A DNA stretch of 59,742 nt from an uncultured Pelagibacteraceae bacterium. GTDB taxonomy: Bacteria; Pseudomonadota; Alphaproteobacteria; Pelagibacterales; Pelagibacteraceae. The notes below the pieces were generated by a model. It worked only from the letters and a program-made list of their open reading frames with translations. It made no database searches and had not been told where the DNA came from. The DNA is taken from the NCBI GenBank assembly GCA_902594405.1, contig CACJMB010000007.1, forward strand, positions 1-59,742, given 5' to 3'. Both the position numbers and the translations under genes were made by a program. This document shows, one piece after another, positions 20,966 through 28,054 of this stretch; position 1 is the first letter of the stretch, and every line of letters begins with the position of its first letter.

Positions 20966-20995
20966 AATTAGATTTGATATAGTTTTTTATAATTT

Positions 20996-21025
20996 TTGCA
21001 CCTTTATATTAGTAATAATTAAAAT
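20996..21025 (+). promoter_or_regulatory. Candidate promoter for the VTT gene, overlapping the rpmH promoter
   Basis: TTGCAC (20996-21001) and TAAAAT (21020-21025), spacer 18. It physically overlaps the opposing rpmH promoter, so the two RNA polymerases would compete. Confidence 0.4.
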
Positions 21026-21030
21026 AGCAA
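21003..21030 (-). promoter_or_regulatory. Candidate sigma70 promoter for the rpmH block
   Basis: On the minus strand TTGCTA (21030-21025) and TATAAA (21008-21003) are separated by 16 bases. The start would be near 20996, giving a leader of about 30 bases before rpmH. Confidence 0.55.
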
Positions 21031-21062
21031 ATAGAAGATTAAGCATTAAAATAAGAAGAATC

Positions 21063-21785
21063 ATGGAAAATACAAAAAAAATTAAAATATTTATTGGGTT
21101 ATCTTATCTATTAATTATTTGTGTATTTTTGTATTTCTTTTTTTCAAAATTTAGTCTTTCAGAAATCACATCCTATGATTTTCTAAGAGATAACCAATCT
21201 TATTTTTTTGAACTTAAAAAATCTAACTTATTTTTAATTTCTATTATTTTTTTAGCATTAACTATTCTTTGGGTTTTCCCTTTTTTAGGATTTGGATCTC
21301 CAGTTGCTTTAATGGGAGGTTTTATATTTGGAAAATGGATAGGTACATTTGTTGTTGTTTTAGGCTTGAGTATTGGTGCTACTTTTTTATATATTTTTGG
21401 AAATTATTTTTTAAAACAGCTTATTAGAGAAAAGTTTTTAAATAAGTTTCAAAACTTGGAAATAAGATTTAAACAATCTGAATTTATTTATTTATTAATT
21501 TACCGTTTTATAGGTGGTATACCTTGGCAGCTGAGCTGCCTCCTACCAGTCTTATTTAATGTTAAAGTTATAAACTTTTTCTTTGCAACATTGATTGGAA
21601 TAATTCCTCAAATTTTTTTAGCAGTTTCTATTGGGAGTGGATTAGAAAAAATTATAGACCAAAATGCTGAATTACCAGGAATAACTGATATAATATTTTC
21701 ACCTGATATATATATCCCTATTACAGCGTTCTTTATTTTAATTCTGATTACGATATTTTTAAGAAAGTTTTTTTATAAAAATTAA
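21063..21785 (+). CDS. VTT/TVP38-TMEM64 (DedA-like) membrane protein
   Basis: A 240-aa polytopic membrane protein with about five to six hydrophobic segments. The VTT-domain core is 'FGSPVALMGGFIFGKWIG' followed by 'GLSIGATFLYIFGNYF', then 'YRFIGGIPWQLSCLLPVLFNV' split over a re-entrant loop. This superfamily includes DedA proteins and lipid scramblases linked to undecaprenyl-phosphate recycling or membrane homeostasis. No more precise role can be read. Its TAA directly abuts the encoded CCA end of tRNA-Thr on the other strand. Confidence 0.85.
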   Translation: MENTKKIKIFIGLSYLLIICVFLYFFFSKFSLSEITSYDFLRDNQSYFFELKKSNLFLISIIFLALTILWVFPFLGFGSPVALMGGFIFGKWIGTFVVVLGLSIGATFLYIFGNYFLKQLIREKFLNKFQNLEIRFKQSEFIYLLIYRFIGGIPWQLSCLLPVLFNVKVINFFFATLIGIIPQIFLAVSIGSGLEKIIDQNAELPGITDIIFSPDIYIPITAFFILILITIFLRKFFYKN

Positions 21786-21859
21786 TGGTGCTCCCACCCT
21801 GTACTGACCAGGGAACTAGTCATTACCAATGACTTGTTATACCATTTAACTACAGGAGC
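21786..21859 (-). tRNA. tRNA-Thr (anticodon GGT) with non-consensus T-loop
   Basis: Minus strand: acceptor GCTCCTG/TGGGAGC, D-arm GTTA-AATGGTA-TAAC, anticodon arm AGTCA-TTGGTAA-TGACT (GGT, Thr), four-base variable loop, T-stem CCCTG/CAGGG, discriminator A and encoded CCA. The T-loop reads GTCAGTA, not TTCRANN. Positions 55 and 56 (T, C) are kept, but 54 is G and 58 is G, so the T54-A58 pair cannot form. Stems are otherwise sound. Confidence 0.88.
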
Positions 21860-21959
21860 TTAGAGACAAATTGTATTTTATTGATAATAATGCATTTTTT
21901 TCAAATTATTGCCTTAATTTTTTGATGAATATGATTTATATCTATTTTAGGAAAATGTT

Positions 21960-22160
21960 ATGGGAATTCATTACGATTACAAATCAACTAAAGGTAATAA
22001 GCTTATGGAAAAGCAAGCTAAAAGAGAGAGAAAGCTTGCTGAAAAAAAAGCTAAACGTTTAGCTAAAGAAGGCCCAAAAAAAGAAGAGGAAAAAGCATCT
22101 GCACTAGATCCCAATAAACCAATTTCTTTAGATTTCCTGACTAACCCAAACAAAGAATGA
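21960..22160 (+). CDS. Small highly charged protein, unknown
   Basis: A 66-aa frame with AGGA eight bases before its ATG, dominated by alternating Lys/Glu/Ala ('KQAKRERKLAEKKAKRLAKEG'-like helix) and ending '[17 protein letters not shown]'. A second possible start is Met16 at 22005. It overlaps the next small frame by an ATGA junction, and that frame in turn overlaps dcd, which argues that all three are translated. I recognise no function; the basic helix suggests nucleic-acid contact. Confidence 0.7.
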   Translation: MGIHYDYKSTKGNKLMEKQAKRERKLAEKKAKRLAKEGPKKEEEKASALDPNKPISLDFLTNPNKE

Positions 22161-22258
22161 GTTCAAAAGAAAAAAATGAGCGTTTAAGCTTGGCGCTTAG
22201 AAAAAATTTGAAGAAAAGAAAAATTTTCCAAAAAAAAAATAAAAAGAAAAATAAATAA
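22157..22258 (+). CDS. 33-aa basic small protein between charged protein and dcd
   Basis: ATG at 22157 overlaps the preceding TGA (ATGA), and its TAA overlaps the dcd ATG (TAATG). The product is 33 aa: an acidic/polar start ([18 protein letters not shown]) followed by an almost pure Lys/Arg/Asn tail. The '[13 protein letters not shown]' pattern resembles small alphaproteobacterial proteins of unknown function that I recall ending in an 'ALR-NL-RRK' motif; this is recall, not a search. Double stop-start coupling supports a real gene. Confidence 0.6.
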   Translation: MSSKEKNERLSLALRKNLKKRKIFQKKNKKKNK

Positions 22259-22818
22259 TGTCAATTCAACCTGATTCTTGGATAAAAAAAATGTGCAAAG
22301 AGCACAATATGATAGAGCCATTTTTGGATCATCAAGTTTCTGAAGGTAAAATTTCTTATGGATTAAGTAGTATGGGATACGATGTAAGAATCTCCGATGA
22401 ATATAGAATATTTACTAATGTAAATAGTTCTTTGGTTGATCCAAAGAATTTTTCTGATGATAACTTTATAGAACGAAAAGGACCACACTGTATTATACCA
22501 CCAAATTCATTCGTATTAGCTAAAACAGTAGAATATTTTAGAATACCAAAAGACGTTTTATGTATTTGTGTTGGAAAAAGCACTTATGCACGGACAGGAA
22601 TTATTTGCAATGTTACTCCAATTGAAAATGAATTTGAGGGCAATATTGTAATTGAGCTAAGTAATACAACACCTAACCCTGCAAAAATTTATTCAAACGA
22701 GGGAATAGCACAATTTTTATTTTTCAAATCAGATACTCAGCCAGAAACAACTTATAAATCAAAGAACGGTAAATATCAGGGTCAAACCACAATTCAAGTT
22801 GCTAAGATTAAAAAGTAA
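22258..22818 (+). CDS. dcd: dCTP deaminase
   Basis: A 186-aa trimeric enzyme converting dCTP to dUTP for thymidylate synthesis. 'SSMGYDVR', '[10 protein letters not shown]', '[18 protein letters not shown]' (catalytic Glu) and the C-terminal '[11 protein letters not shown]' closing segment are present. Start ATG overlaps the stop of the 33-aa gene; murA begins 3 bases downstream. Confidence 0.97.
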   Translation: MSIQPDSWIKKMCKEHNMIEPFLDHQVSEGKISYGLSSMGYDVRISDEYRIFTNVNSSLVDPKNFSDDNFIERKGPHCIIPPNSFVLAKTVEYFRIPKDVLCICVGKSTYARTGIICNVTPIENEFEGNIVIELSNTTPNPAKIYSNEGIAQFLFFKSDTQPETTYKSKNGKYQGQTTIQVAKIKK

Positions 22819-22821
22819 TTT

Positions 22822-24081
22822 ATGGATAAATTTCTGATTAATGGCCCTTGTAAAATCAAGGGTAATGTTTCAATTTCAGGTTCGAAGAATGCATCCCTAC
22901 CGATATTAGCTGCAACATTATTATTTGATAAACCTGTGGTTATCAAAAATTTACCAAGAGTTAGAGACATTAATACAATGTTAAATTTATTAAAGTCTCT
23001 TGGTTCTAAAATAATTTTATCAAAAGATAAAAAAACAGCAAAAATTATAAATAAAAAAAATATGAAAACTTTTGCTAGTTATTCTTTAGTCAAAACAATG
23101 CGTGGTTCTATTTTAGTTTTAGGTCCACTTATTTCAAAATACAATAAATCTAAAATCTCTTTACCCGGCGGATGTTTAATTGGTGCTAGACCAGTTAATT
23201 ATCATCTAGCTGCATTAAAAAAACTTGGTATGAAATATGAATTAAAAGATGGATATATTCTTGCAAAATCAAAAGGGAAACTTAGTGGAACAACTATAAA
23301 TTTTCCAAAGATAAGTGTTGGGGCAACTGAAAATTCTATAATAGCAGCATGTTTAGCAAAAGGAAAAACAGTTTTAAAAAATTGTGCAATAGAACCTGAG
23401 ATTAAAGATCTTACAAATTTTTTAAATAAAGCTGGAGCGAAAATAAAATGGAAAGGAAGAGTTTGTAAAATCATAGGTGTAAATTCTTTACATGAAACTG
23501 AATATTCTGTAATGGCTGATAGAATAGAAGCGGGTACATTTTGTGTAGCCGCAACACTTGCAAAAGGTAATTTACAAATAAATAATTTAAATCCTAAAAT
23601 TATTGGTACAGAAATAAAATTACTAAAAAAAGTTGGTGCTAAAATTAAAACTAGTGAAAATAAAATCTTAATTAAAGGACCTGAAAAAATAAAATCAATA
23701 AAAAGTATTAAAACTAAAGAGTTTCCAGGCATACCTACAGATCTTCAAGCACAATTGATGGTTTTGATGTGTAAAGCAGTTGGCAAAAGTTCAATAACCG
23801 AAAGTATTTTTGAAAATAGATTTATGCATGTTGCGGAATTGCAAAGATTAGGAGCAAAAATAAATATTAAAAATAATACCGCTACAATAGAAGGAAACAC
23901 TAAATTCATTGGTGCCGAATTAATGTCTAGTGATTTAAGAGCTTCTGTTGCTTTGGTTCTAGCAGCTGTAGTTTCTACTGGTAAATCATATATTAACAGA
24001 ATTTATCACTTAGATAGAGGTTATGAAAAAATAGAAAATAAATTAAAAAAAATAGGTGTTAAAATTAAAAGATTAAAATAG
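22822..24081 (+). CDS. murA: UDP-N-acetylglucosamine 1-carboxyvinyltransferase
   Basis: A 419-aa enzyme of the first committed peptidoglycan step, transferring enolpyruvate from PEP to UDP-GlcNAc. The N-terminal 'SGSKNASLPILAA' and the catalytic loop 'LPGGCLIGARPVNYH' with Cys118 (the residue fosfomycin alkylates) are intact. 'ADRIEAGTF', 'FPGIPTDLQAQ' and 'SDLRASVALVLAA' follow. Its TAG overlaps a GTG start of the DUF2948 gene. Confidence 0.98.
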   Translation: MDKFLINGPCKIKGNVSISGSKNASLPILAATLLFDKPVVIKNLPRVRDINTMLNLLKSLGSKIILSKDKKTAKIINKKNMKTFASYSLVKTMRGSILVLGPLISKYNKSKISLPGGCLIGARPVNYHLAALKKLGMKYELKDGYILAKSKGKLSGTTINFPKISVGATENSIIAACLAKGKTVLKNCAIEPEIKDLTNFLNKAGAKIKWKGRVCKIIGVNSLHETEYSVMADRIEAGTFCVAATLAKGNLQINNLNPKIIGTEIKLLKKVGAKIKTSENKILIKGPEKIKSIKSIKTKEFPGIPTDLQAQLMVLMCKAVGKSSITESIFENRFMHVAELQRLGAKINIKNNTATIEGNTKFIGAELMSSDLRASVALVLAAVVSTGKSYINRIYHLDRGYEKIENKLKKIGVKIKRLK

Positions 24082-24473
24082 TGAATAAATATTTAGCAAA
24101 AATAATAGCAAGCGACCAAGAAGGTTTACAAATGATTTCAGCTTGTAGTTCAGGGGCTAAAGTTAAAATTTCAGATATAAAATATCTCGCTTCCAATAAA
24201 GTTTTTTTATTATCAATTGAAAGAACCAAGGTTGAAAGTGATCTGGAAGATAAAAAAATCAATAGCATTTGTAGGTTTGATTTTGTTGATAAAGTAAGAT
24301 CAAAGAACATTGATCAATCAAATCAAGAAACAGTTTTAGAACTAATAGGTATAGATTATTTGAAAAATAATGATGTTTGTGAAATAAATCTTATTTTTAA
24401 TAATAATGCGCATATTGCTTTAACTACAGAAACTATTGAAGCAAGATTAGAGGATCAAAGTGAGATTAAATAG
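24081..24473 (+). CDS. DUF2948-type protein
   Basis: A 130-aa protein starting with GTG that overlaps the murA stop by one base. The opening 'KIIASDQEGLQMISACSSGAKVKISDIKYL' region, the central 'RCRFDFVDKVRSKNID'-like part and the end 'LTTETIEARLEDQSEI' match my recollection of DUF2948 proteins. These sit between murA and hisD throughout alphaproteobacteria. Function is unknown. The conserved position suggests coexpression with hisD, 2 bases downstream. Confidence 0.75.
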   Translation: MNKYLAKIIASDQEGLQMISACSSGAKVKISDIKYLASNKVFLLSIERTKVESDLEDKKINSICRFDFVDKVRSKNIDQSNQETVLELIGIDYLKNNDVCEINLIFNNNAHIALTTETIEARLEDQSEIK

Positions 24474-24475
24474 TT

Positions 24476-25759
24476 ATGAAGATATTAAATAGTAAAAGTA
24501 AAAATTTTGATAAATTATTAGAGAATTTGCTTTTACAAAGAAAAAAAAAAATTCAATCAGATTCTGTTTCTGTAACAAACATAATTAAAGATGTTAAAAA
24601 AAATGGAGATAAAGCGTTATTTAAATACGAGAAAAAATTCAATCAAAATAACATAATCATTCCAAGCTCAAAACAAATAAAAAAATCTATAAATTCACTT
24701 GATAAAAAAGTGAAGAAAGCAATTGATATGGCTTATAATAGAATTTATAAATTTCATTCACTTCAAAAATTTAAAAATATTTCTTATATAGATAAATTAA
24801 AAAACAAAATTGAATATAAATATGTCCCTTTAGAGTCTGTTGCAATTTATGTTCCTGGTTCTACTGCTTCATACCCATCAAGTGTATTGATGAATGCTAT
24901 CCCAGCAATTGTTGCAGGCGTTAAGAGAATAGTTATGATTAATCCAGGCTATAAAGGAAAACAAAATCCAGCTGTATTATACGCTGCAAAAAAATGCAAA
25001 ATAAATGAAATTTATTCTATCGGAGGCCCTTCTGCTATTGCAGCAGTATCCTATGGGACTAAAAAAATTAAAAAAGTTCATAAAATAGTTGGTCCAGGAA
25101 ACGCCTATGTTGCGGCTGCAAAAAAAGAAGTTTTTGGTGTTGTTGGAATTGAAGGTATGACTGCAGGTCCTTCAGAAGTTACTGTCGTTTGTGACAAATT
25201 CTCAAATCCTGAGTGGGTTGCAAGTGATTTAATTGGTCAAGCTGAACATGATATTCTTGCACAATGTATTTTGATTTCAAAAGATAAAGATTTGTTAAAT
25301 AAAGTAAAAATTGAAATTACTAAACAATTAAAAGAAATTCCAAGAGCTTCTGTTGCAAGAAGAAGTTTAATTAATAATGGAATTCTTATGTATGTTACTT
25401 CAGACGCTAAAATAATTAGCGTTATAAATAAAATTGCACCAGAACATTTAGAATTAAATATTAAAAATTATAAATCGTTAGTTCCAAAAATAAAAAATTC
25501 AGGATCAATATGTTTAGGAAAATATGCAGTGATGGCAATGACTGATTATAATGTTGGATCAAACCATGTGTTGCCAACTAATGGTTCTGCAAAATACTCA
25601 AGTGGTATAAGTGTAAATGAATTTTACAAAAGGATTTCATACATAAACTTATCAAAAAAGGGTATTGAAAGTCTTGGACCATCAGTTATAACACTTGCAA
25701 ACTACGAAGGGTTGGTTGGACACGCTCAATCTGTAGTAAAACGAATGAGGAGAAAATAA
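24476..25759 (+). CDS. hisD: Histidinol dehydrogenase
   Basis: A 427-aa zinc- and NAD-dependent enzyme for the last two oxidations of histidine synthesis. '[20 protein letters not shown]', '[16 protein letters not shown]', '[11 protein letters not shown]', '[12 protein letters not shown]' (zinc ligands Gln and His), 'PEHLE' and 'VGSNHVLPT' are all present. An A-run of twelve (24540-24551) lies in the 5' part of the reading frame without breaking it. infA follows after 2 bases. Confidence 0.98.
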   Translation: MKILNSKSKNFDKLLENLLLQRKKKIQSDSVSVTNIIKDVKKNGDKALFKYEKKFNQNNIIIPSSKQIKKSINSLDKKVKKAIDMAYNRIYKFHSLQKFKNISYIDKLKNKIEYKYVPLESVAIYVPGSTASYPSSVLMNAIPAIVAGVKRIVMINPGYKGKQNPAVLYAAKKCKINEIYSIGGPSAIAAVSYGTKKIKKVHKIVGPGNAYVAAAKKEVFGVVGIEGMTAGPSEVTVVCDKFSNPEWVASDLIGQAEHDILAQCILISKDKDLLNKVKIEITKQLKEIPRASVARRSLINNGILMYVTSDAKIISVINKIAPEHLELNIKNYKSLVPKIKNSGSICLGKYAVMAMTDYNVGSNHVLPTNGSAKYSSGISVNEFYKRISYINLSKKGIESLGPSVITLANYEGLVGHAQSVVKRMRRK

Positions 25760-25761
25760 AT

Positions 25762-25977
25762 TTGTCAAAACAAGACTTACTGGAATTTAAAGGTACAGTG
25801 ATAGACTTACTTCCGAACGCTATGTTTAGAGTAAAATTAGAAAATGGACATACTGTTACTGCCCATACAGCTGGTAAGTTAAGAAAAAACAGAATTAGAG
25901 TTCTCCAAGGTGATAATGTGACAGTTGAAATGACACCTTACGATCTTACTAAAGGAAGAATTATCTTTAGAGGATAA
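25762..25977 (+). CDS. infA: Translation initiation factor IF-1
   Basis: A 71-aa OB-fold protein with '[21 protein letters not shown]' split over the first strands, then '[27 protein letters not shown]' in short blocks, and 'KGRIIFRG' at the end. The start codon is TTG at 25762, in frame with the universal SKQDLLEF N-terminus; no ATG is available at that place. It follows hisD directly and is 4 bases before tRNA-Phe, so the tRNA is probably cut from the same transcript. Confidence 0.97.
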   Translation: MSKQDLLEFKGTVIDLLPNAMFRVKLENGHTVTAHTAGKLRKNRIRVLQGDNVTVEMTPYDLTKGRIIFRG

Positions 25978-25981
25978 ATAA

Positions 25982-26056
25982 GGCTGAGTAGCTCAGGAGT
26001 AGAGCAGAGCCCTGAAAAGGCTTGTGTCGGAGGTGCGAATCCTTCCTCAGCCACCA
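25982..26056 (+). tRNA. tRNA-Phe (anticodon GAA) with altered elbow loops
   Basis: Acceptor GGCTGAG/CTCAGCC, D-stem GCTC/GAGC, anticodon arm GAGCC-CTGAAAA-GGCTT (GAA), discriminator A and encoded CCA. The T-stem is GGAGG/CCTTC with loop TGCGAAT: position 55, normally T (pseudouridine), is G. The D-loop AGGAGTA is one base short and lacks the usual GGT. Both partners of the elbow are therefore unusual. Confidence 0.93.
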
Positions 26057-26136
26057 CCACAAAGTTTCATCTTGAAATAATCGTAAAAGAAATTACCTTT
26101 AAGAGATAATAAATAACAAAAGGACTAAGAAATAAG

Positions 26137-26349
26137 ATGAGTACACTACAAGGAAAAATTAAATGGTATAATGGTAAAAAGGGATATGGCTTTATTGAAA
26201 GAGATGATAAAGAAAAAGATGCTTTTGTTCACGCTTCAGCGGTAAAAGCTGCTGGTATGAGATATCTCAATGAAGGTGATAAACTTGAATTCACATTAGA
26301 AGATGGTCCCAAAGGTCCTTCTGCAGTTAATTTAAAAAAAATAGACTAA
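26137..26349 (+). CDS. Cold-shock-domain protein
   Basis: A 70-aa CspA-type single-stranded nucleic-acid binding protein. RNP1 is 'KKGYGFIER' and RNP2 is 'DAFVHASAV'; 'GKIKWYNGKKG' opens the domain. It has an 80-base leader after tRNA-Phe with AAGGA about 12 bases before the ATG, and is followed by a strong terminator hairpin. Which of the several usual paralogues it represents cannot be told. Confidence 0.95.
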   Translation: MSTLQGKIKWYNGKKGYGFIERDDKEKDAFVHASAVKAAGMRYLNEGDKLEFTLEDGPKGPSAVNLKKID

Positions 26350-26363
26350 TTTAGAAATTATTT

Positions 26364-26406
26364 AAAAGGGCGTTTTATTTATCAAATAGATAAACGTCCT
26401 TTTTCT
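26364..26406 (+). terminator. Rho-independent terminator after the cold-shock gene
   Basis: AAAAGGGCGTTT (26364-26375) pairs with AAACGTCCTTTT (26392-26403) across a loop that itself can pair ATC with GAT. A run of Ts follows. It is the clearest intrinsic terminator in the window. Confidence 0.8.
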
Positions 26407-26434
26407 ATTTAGACCTTGAATATTAATTTTTTTT

Positions 26435-26530
26435 GTCTAAAAGACTGCTAATGAATATAAATATTACATACAGAAAGACTTTTAGAAGTACTCACAAAAA
26501 CTGTTTCCATAGCCAGTAGGCTATTTATTT
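26435..26530 (+). ncRNA. Possible small structured RNA between csp and tRNA-His
   Basis: TCTAAAAG (26436-26443) is an exact inverted match of CTTTTAGA (26479-26486), enclosing about 35 bases. A perfect 6-bp hairpin ATAGCC-AGTA-GGCTAT (26509-26524) with a T-rich tail follows. A TATTAAT at 26421-26427 could be its -10. In a genome with almost no spacer DNA, this 170-base gap between a terminator and the next promoter is suggestive. No known family is recognised. Confidence 0.35.
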
Positions 26531-26534
26531 ATAT

Positions 26535-26540
26535 TATAAT
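26535..26540 (+). promoter_or_regulatory. Candidate -10 for the tRNA-His/hisS transcript
   Basis: TATAAT at 26535-26540, 41 bases before the tRNA-His 5' end. The hairpin at 26509-26524 overlaps the -35 area. Confidence 0.45.
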
Positions 26541-26580
26541 TTTAAATCCACATAAAATAAGATAAAAACAAAAAGGATAA

Positions 26581-26655
26581 GCCCGGGTGGTGTAATGGTT
26601 AGCACGGAAGTTTGTGGAACTTTAAGTTTGAGTTCGACTCTCAGCCCGGGTACCA
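26581..26655 (+). tRNA. tRNA-His (anticodon GTG), no encoded G-1
   Basis: Acceptor GCCCGGG (26581-26587) pairs with CCCGGGT (26645-26651), making a G1:U72 wobble. The discriminator is A73 and CCA is encoded. D-stem GTGT/GCAC, anticodon arm GAAGT-TTGTGGA-ACTTT (GTG), T-loop TTCGACT. The base before G1 is A, so the extra G-1:C73 pair of most bacterial tRNA-His is not encoded; this is the derived alphaproteobacterial type. The hisS start codon is 4 bases beyond the CCA. Confidence 0.95.
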
Positions 26656-26659
26656 AAAA

Positions 26660-28054
26660 ATGAATAAAGAAAAAAAATTAATTCCTGGATTACCTTCAGG
26701 ATTTGAAGATCGTTGGGGCAAAAAACTTCTTCTCAAAAAAAAGCTTTTAAAAGCTATTGAGAATAATTTTATTAAATTTGGAGCTGAGGCTTTAGAAACC
26801 CCTTCGTTTGAGATAAGTGAAAATATAGGATCTTTTTTGGCAGAAGATGATGCTAATCCTATGTCTGATGTATTCTTGTTTCAAGATGGAGAAAAAAGCA
26901 TTACTCTTAAGTATGATCTTTCAAGCCCACTAGCTAGATTTGTTGCACAAAATAATCAAGAGCTTCCATCAATCTTTAAAAGGTATGCTATTCAAAATGT
27001 CTTTAGAAATGAAAAGGCTGGTAATGGAAGATACAGAGAATTTATGCAAGCGGATTTTGATATCGTGGGAAATGTTAATCCTGCGCAAGCAAATGCGGAG
27101 CTTTGCAATTTAATATCAAGTACTTTGTTAGATTGTGGTTTAAAAAAAGATCAATTTACAATCAACGTTAGTAACAGAAAAATAGTTCAAGGATTAATTG
27201 ATGATTTAAAAATATCAGAAGAAAAGCAAGTAAAAGTAATTAGGGCAATTGATAAATTAGATAAACCAGGTTTTGGTTTAAAAGGTGTTGAAGATCTGCT
27301 TAAAAAAGAGAGAAAAGATATAAGTGGTGCAATCACTAAGGGTGCAGATTTAAAAGATGAACAAGCGTCTGAAATACTTAATTTTCTAAAAATTAAAGAT
27401 CTAAAAGAATTAAAAGAAACATTAAAAAATCCATTGTCTCAAGAAGGTATAAATGAATTAGAACAAGTTTTTGAAGTATTGGGTTACAGTTCAAATTTAA
27501 ATCAGATCAAAACAAATTTTACAATTGTTAGGGGATTGGCTTATTATTCAGATTTCATTGTTGAAACAAATCTAAATTTTAAAGTTACAAATAACAAAGG
27601 CAAAGAGGTCGATATAGGCAGTATTTGTTCTGGAGGAGCCTATGCAAAATTAATCTCGAGATTTAAAGGTGTGGATATTCCAGGCACTGGAATTAGTTTT
27701 GGAGTTGATCGGTTGTTATTTGCTTTAATGCAATTAGATCAGACAAAAGTAGATAGTCAAAAACCAGTTTTAGTTTGTGTAATGGATGAAAAATATCTTA
27801 AAAATTACTATGAAATTTTAAATTTATTAAGAAATAATAATATCAATGCTGAAATTTTTTTAGATACAAAGAAAAATTTAGGCAAGCAACTAACCTTAGC
27901 AAATAAACGTGAGTTAGATGTTGCAATAATATGTGGTGAAAATGAATTTAATGAAAATACAGTCACTATAAAAAACCTTAAAGGTGTTAAGGGTGAAAAC
28001 AATAAAACATTTCCAAAAGAAAATTTAATCGATGAAGTCAAAAAACTTATCTGA
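26660..28054 (+). CDS. hisS: Histidyl-tRNA synthetase
   Basis: 464 aa from the ATG at 26660 (MNKEKKLIPGLPSGF). The open frame continues 16 codons upstream through the tRNA-His gene and is not used. Class II motifs: 'LKYDLSSPLARFVAQN', motif 2 'FKRYAIQNVFRNEKAGNGRYREFMQADFD' in short blocks, the His-binding 'VRGLAYYSDFIVE' and motif 3 'GTGISFGVDRLLFAL'. Its sequence style is the divergent alphaproteobacterial type that recognises tRNA-His without G-1. The gap to tRNA-His is only 4 As, so no separate ribosome-binding site exists. It overlaps hisZ by 23 bases. Confidence 0.95.
   Translation: MNKEKKLIPGLPSGFEDRWGKKLLLKKKLLKAIENNFIKFGAEALETPSFEISENIGSFLAEDDANPMSDVFLFQDGEKSITLKYDLSSPLARFVAQNNQELPSIFKRYAIQNVFRNEKAGNGRYREFMQADFDIVGNVNPAQANAELCNLISSTLLDCGLKKDQFTINVSNRKIVQGLIDDLKISEEKQVKVIRAIDKLDKPGFGLKGVEDLLKKERKDISGAITKGADLKDEQASEILNFLKIKDLKELKETLKNPLSQEGINELEQVFEVLGYSSNLNQIKTNFTIVRGLAYYSDFIVETNLNFKVTNNKGKEVDIGSICSGGAYAKLISRFKGVDIPGTGISFGVDRLLFALMQLDQTKVDSQKPVLVCVMDEKYLKNYYEILNLLRNNNINAEIFLDTKKNLGKQLTLANKRELDVAIICGENEFNENTVTIKNLKGVKGENNKTFPKENLIDEVKKLI

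Noticed and set aside
21871..22062. 63-aa frame before dcd
   Set aside because: It is out of frame with the better-supported 66-aa gene at 21960 that has a ribosome-binding site and coupled neighbours.
23202..23732. 176-aa antisense frame in murA
   Set aside because: Composition is that of complementary AT-rich coding DNA, and murA motifs on the plus strand are continuous.
24540..24551. A12 run in hisD as a frameshift site
   Set aside because: It lies near the 5' end, a shift would only destroy the enzyme, and long A-runs are frequent in this DNA.
26612..26659. Upstream extension of the hisS frame into tRNA-His
   Set aside because: The extra residues are translated tRNA sequence; the ATG at 26660 gives the family N-terminus.
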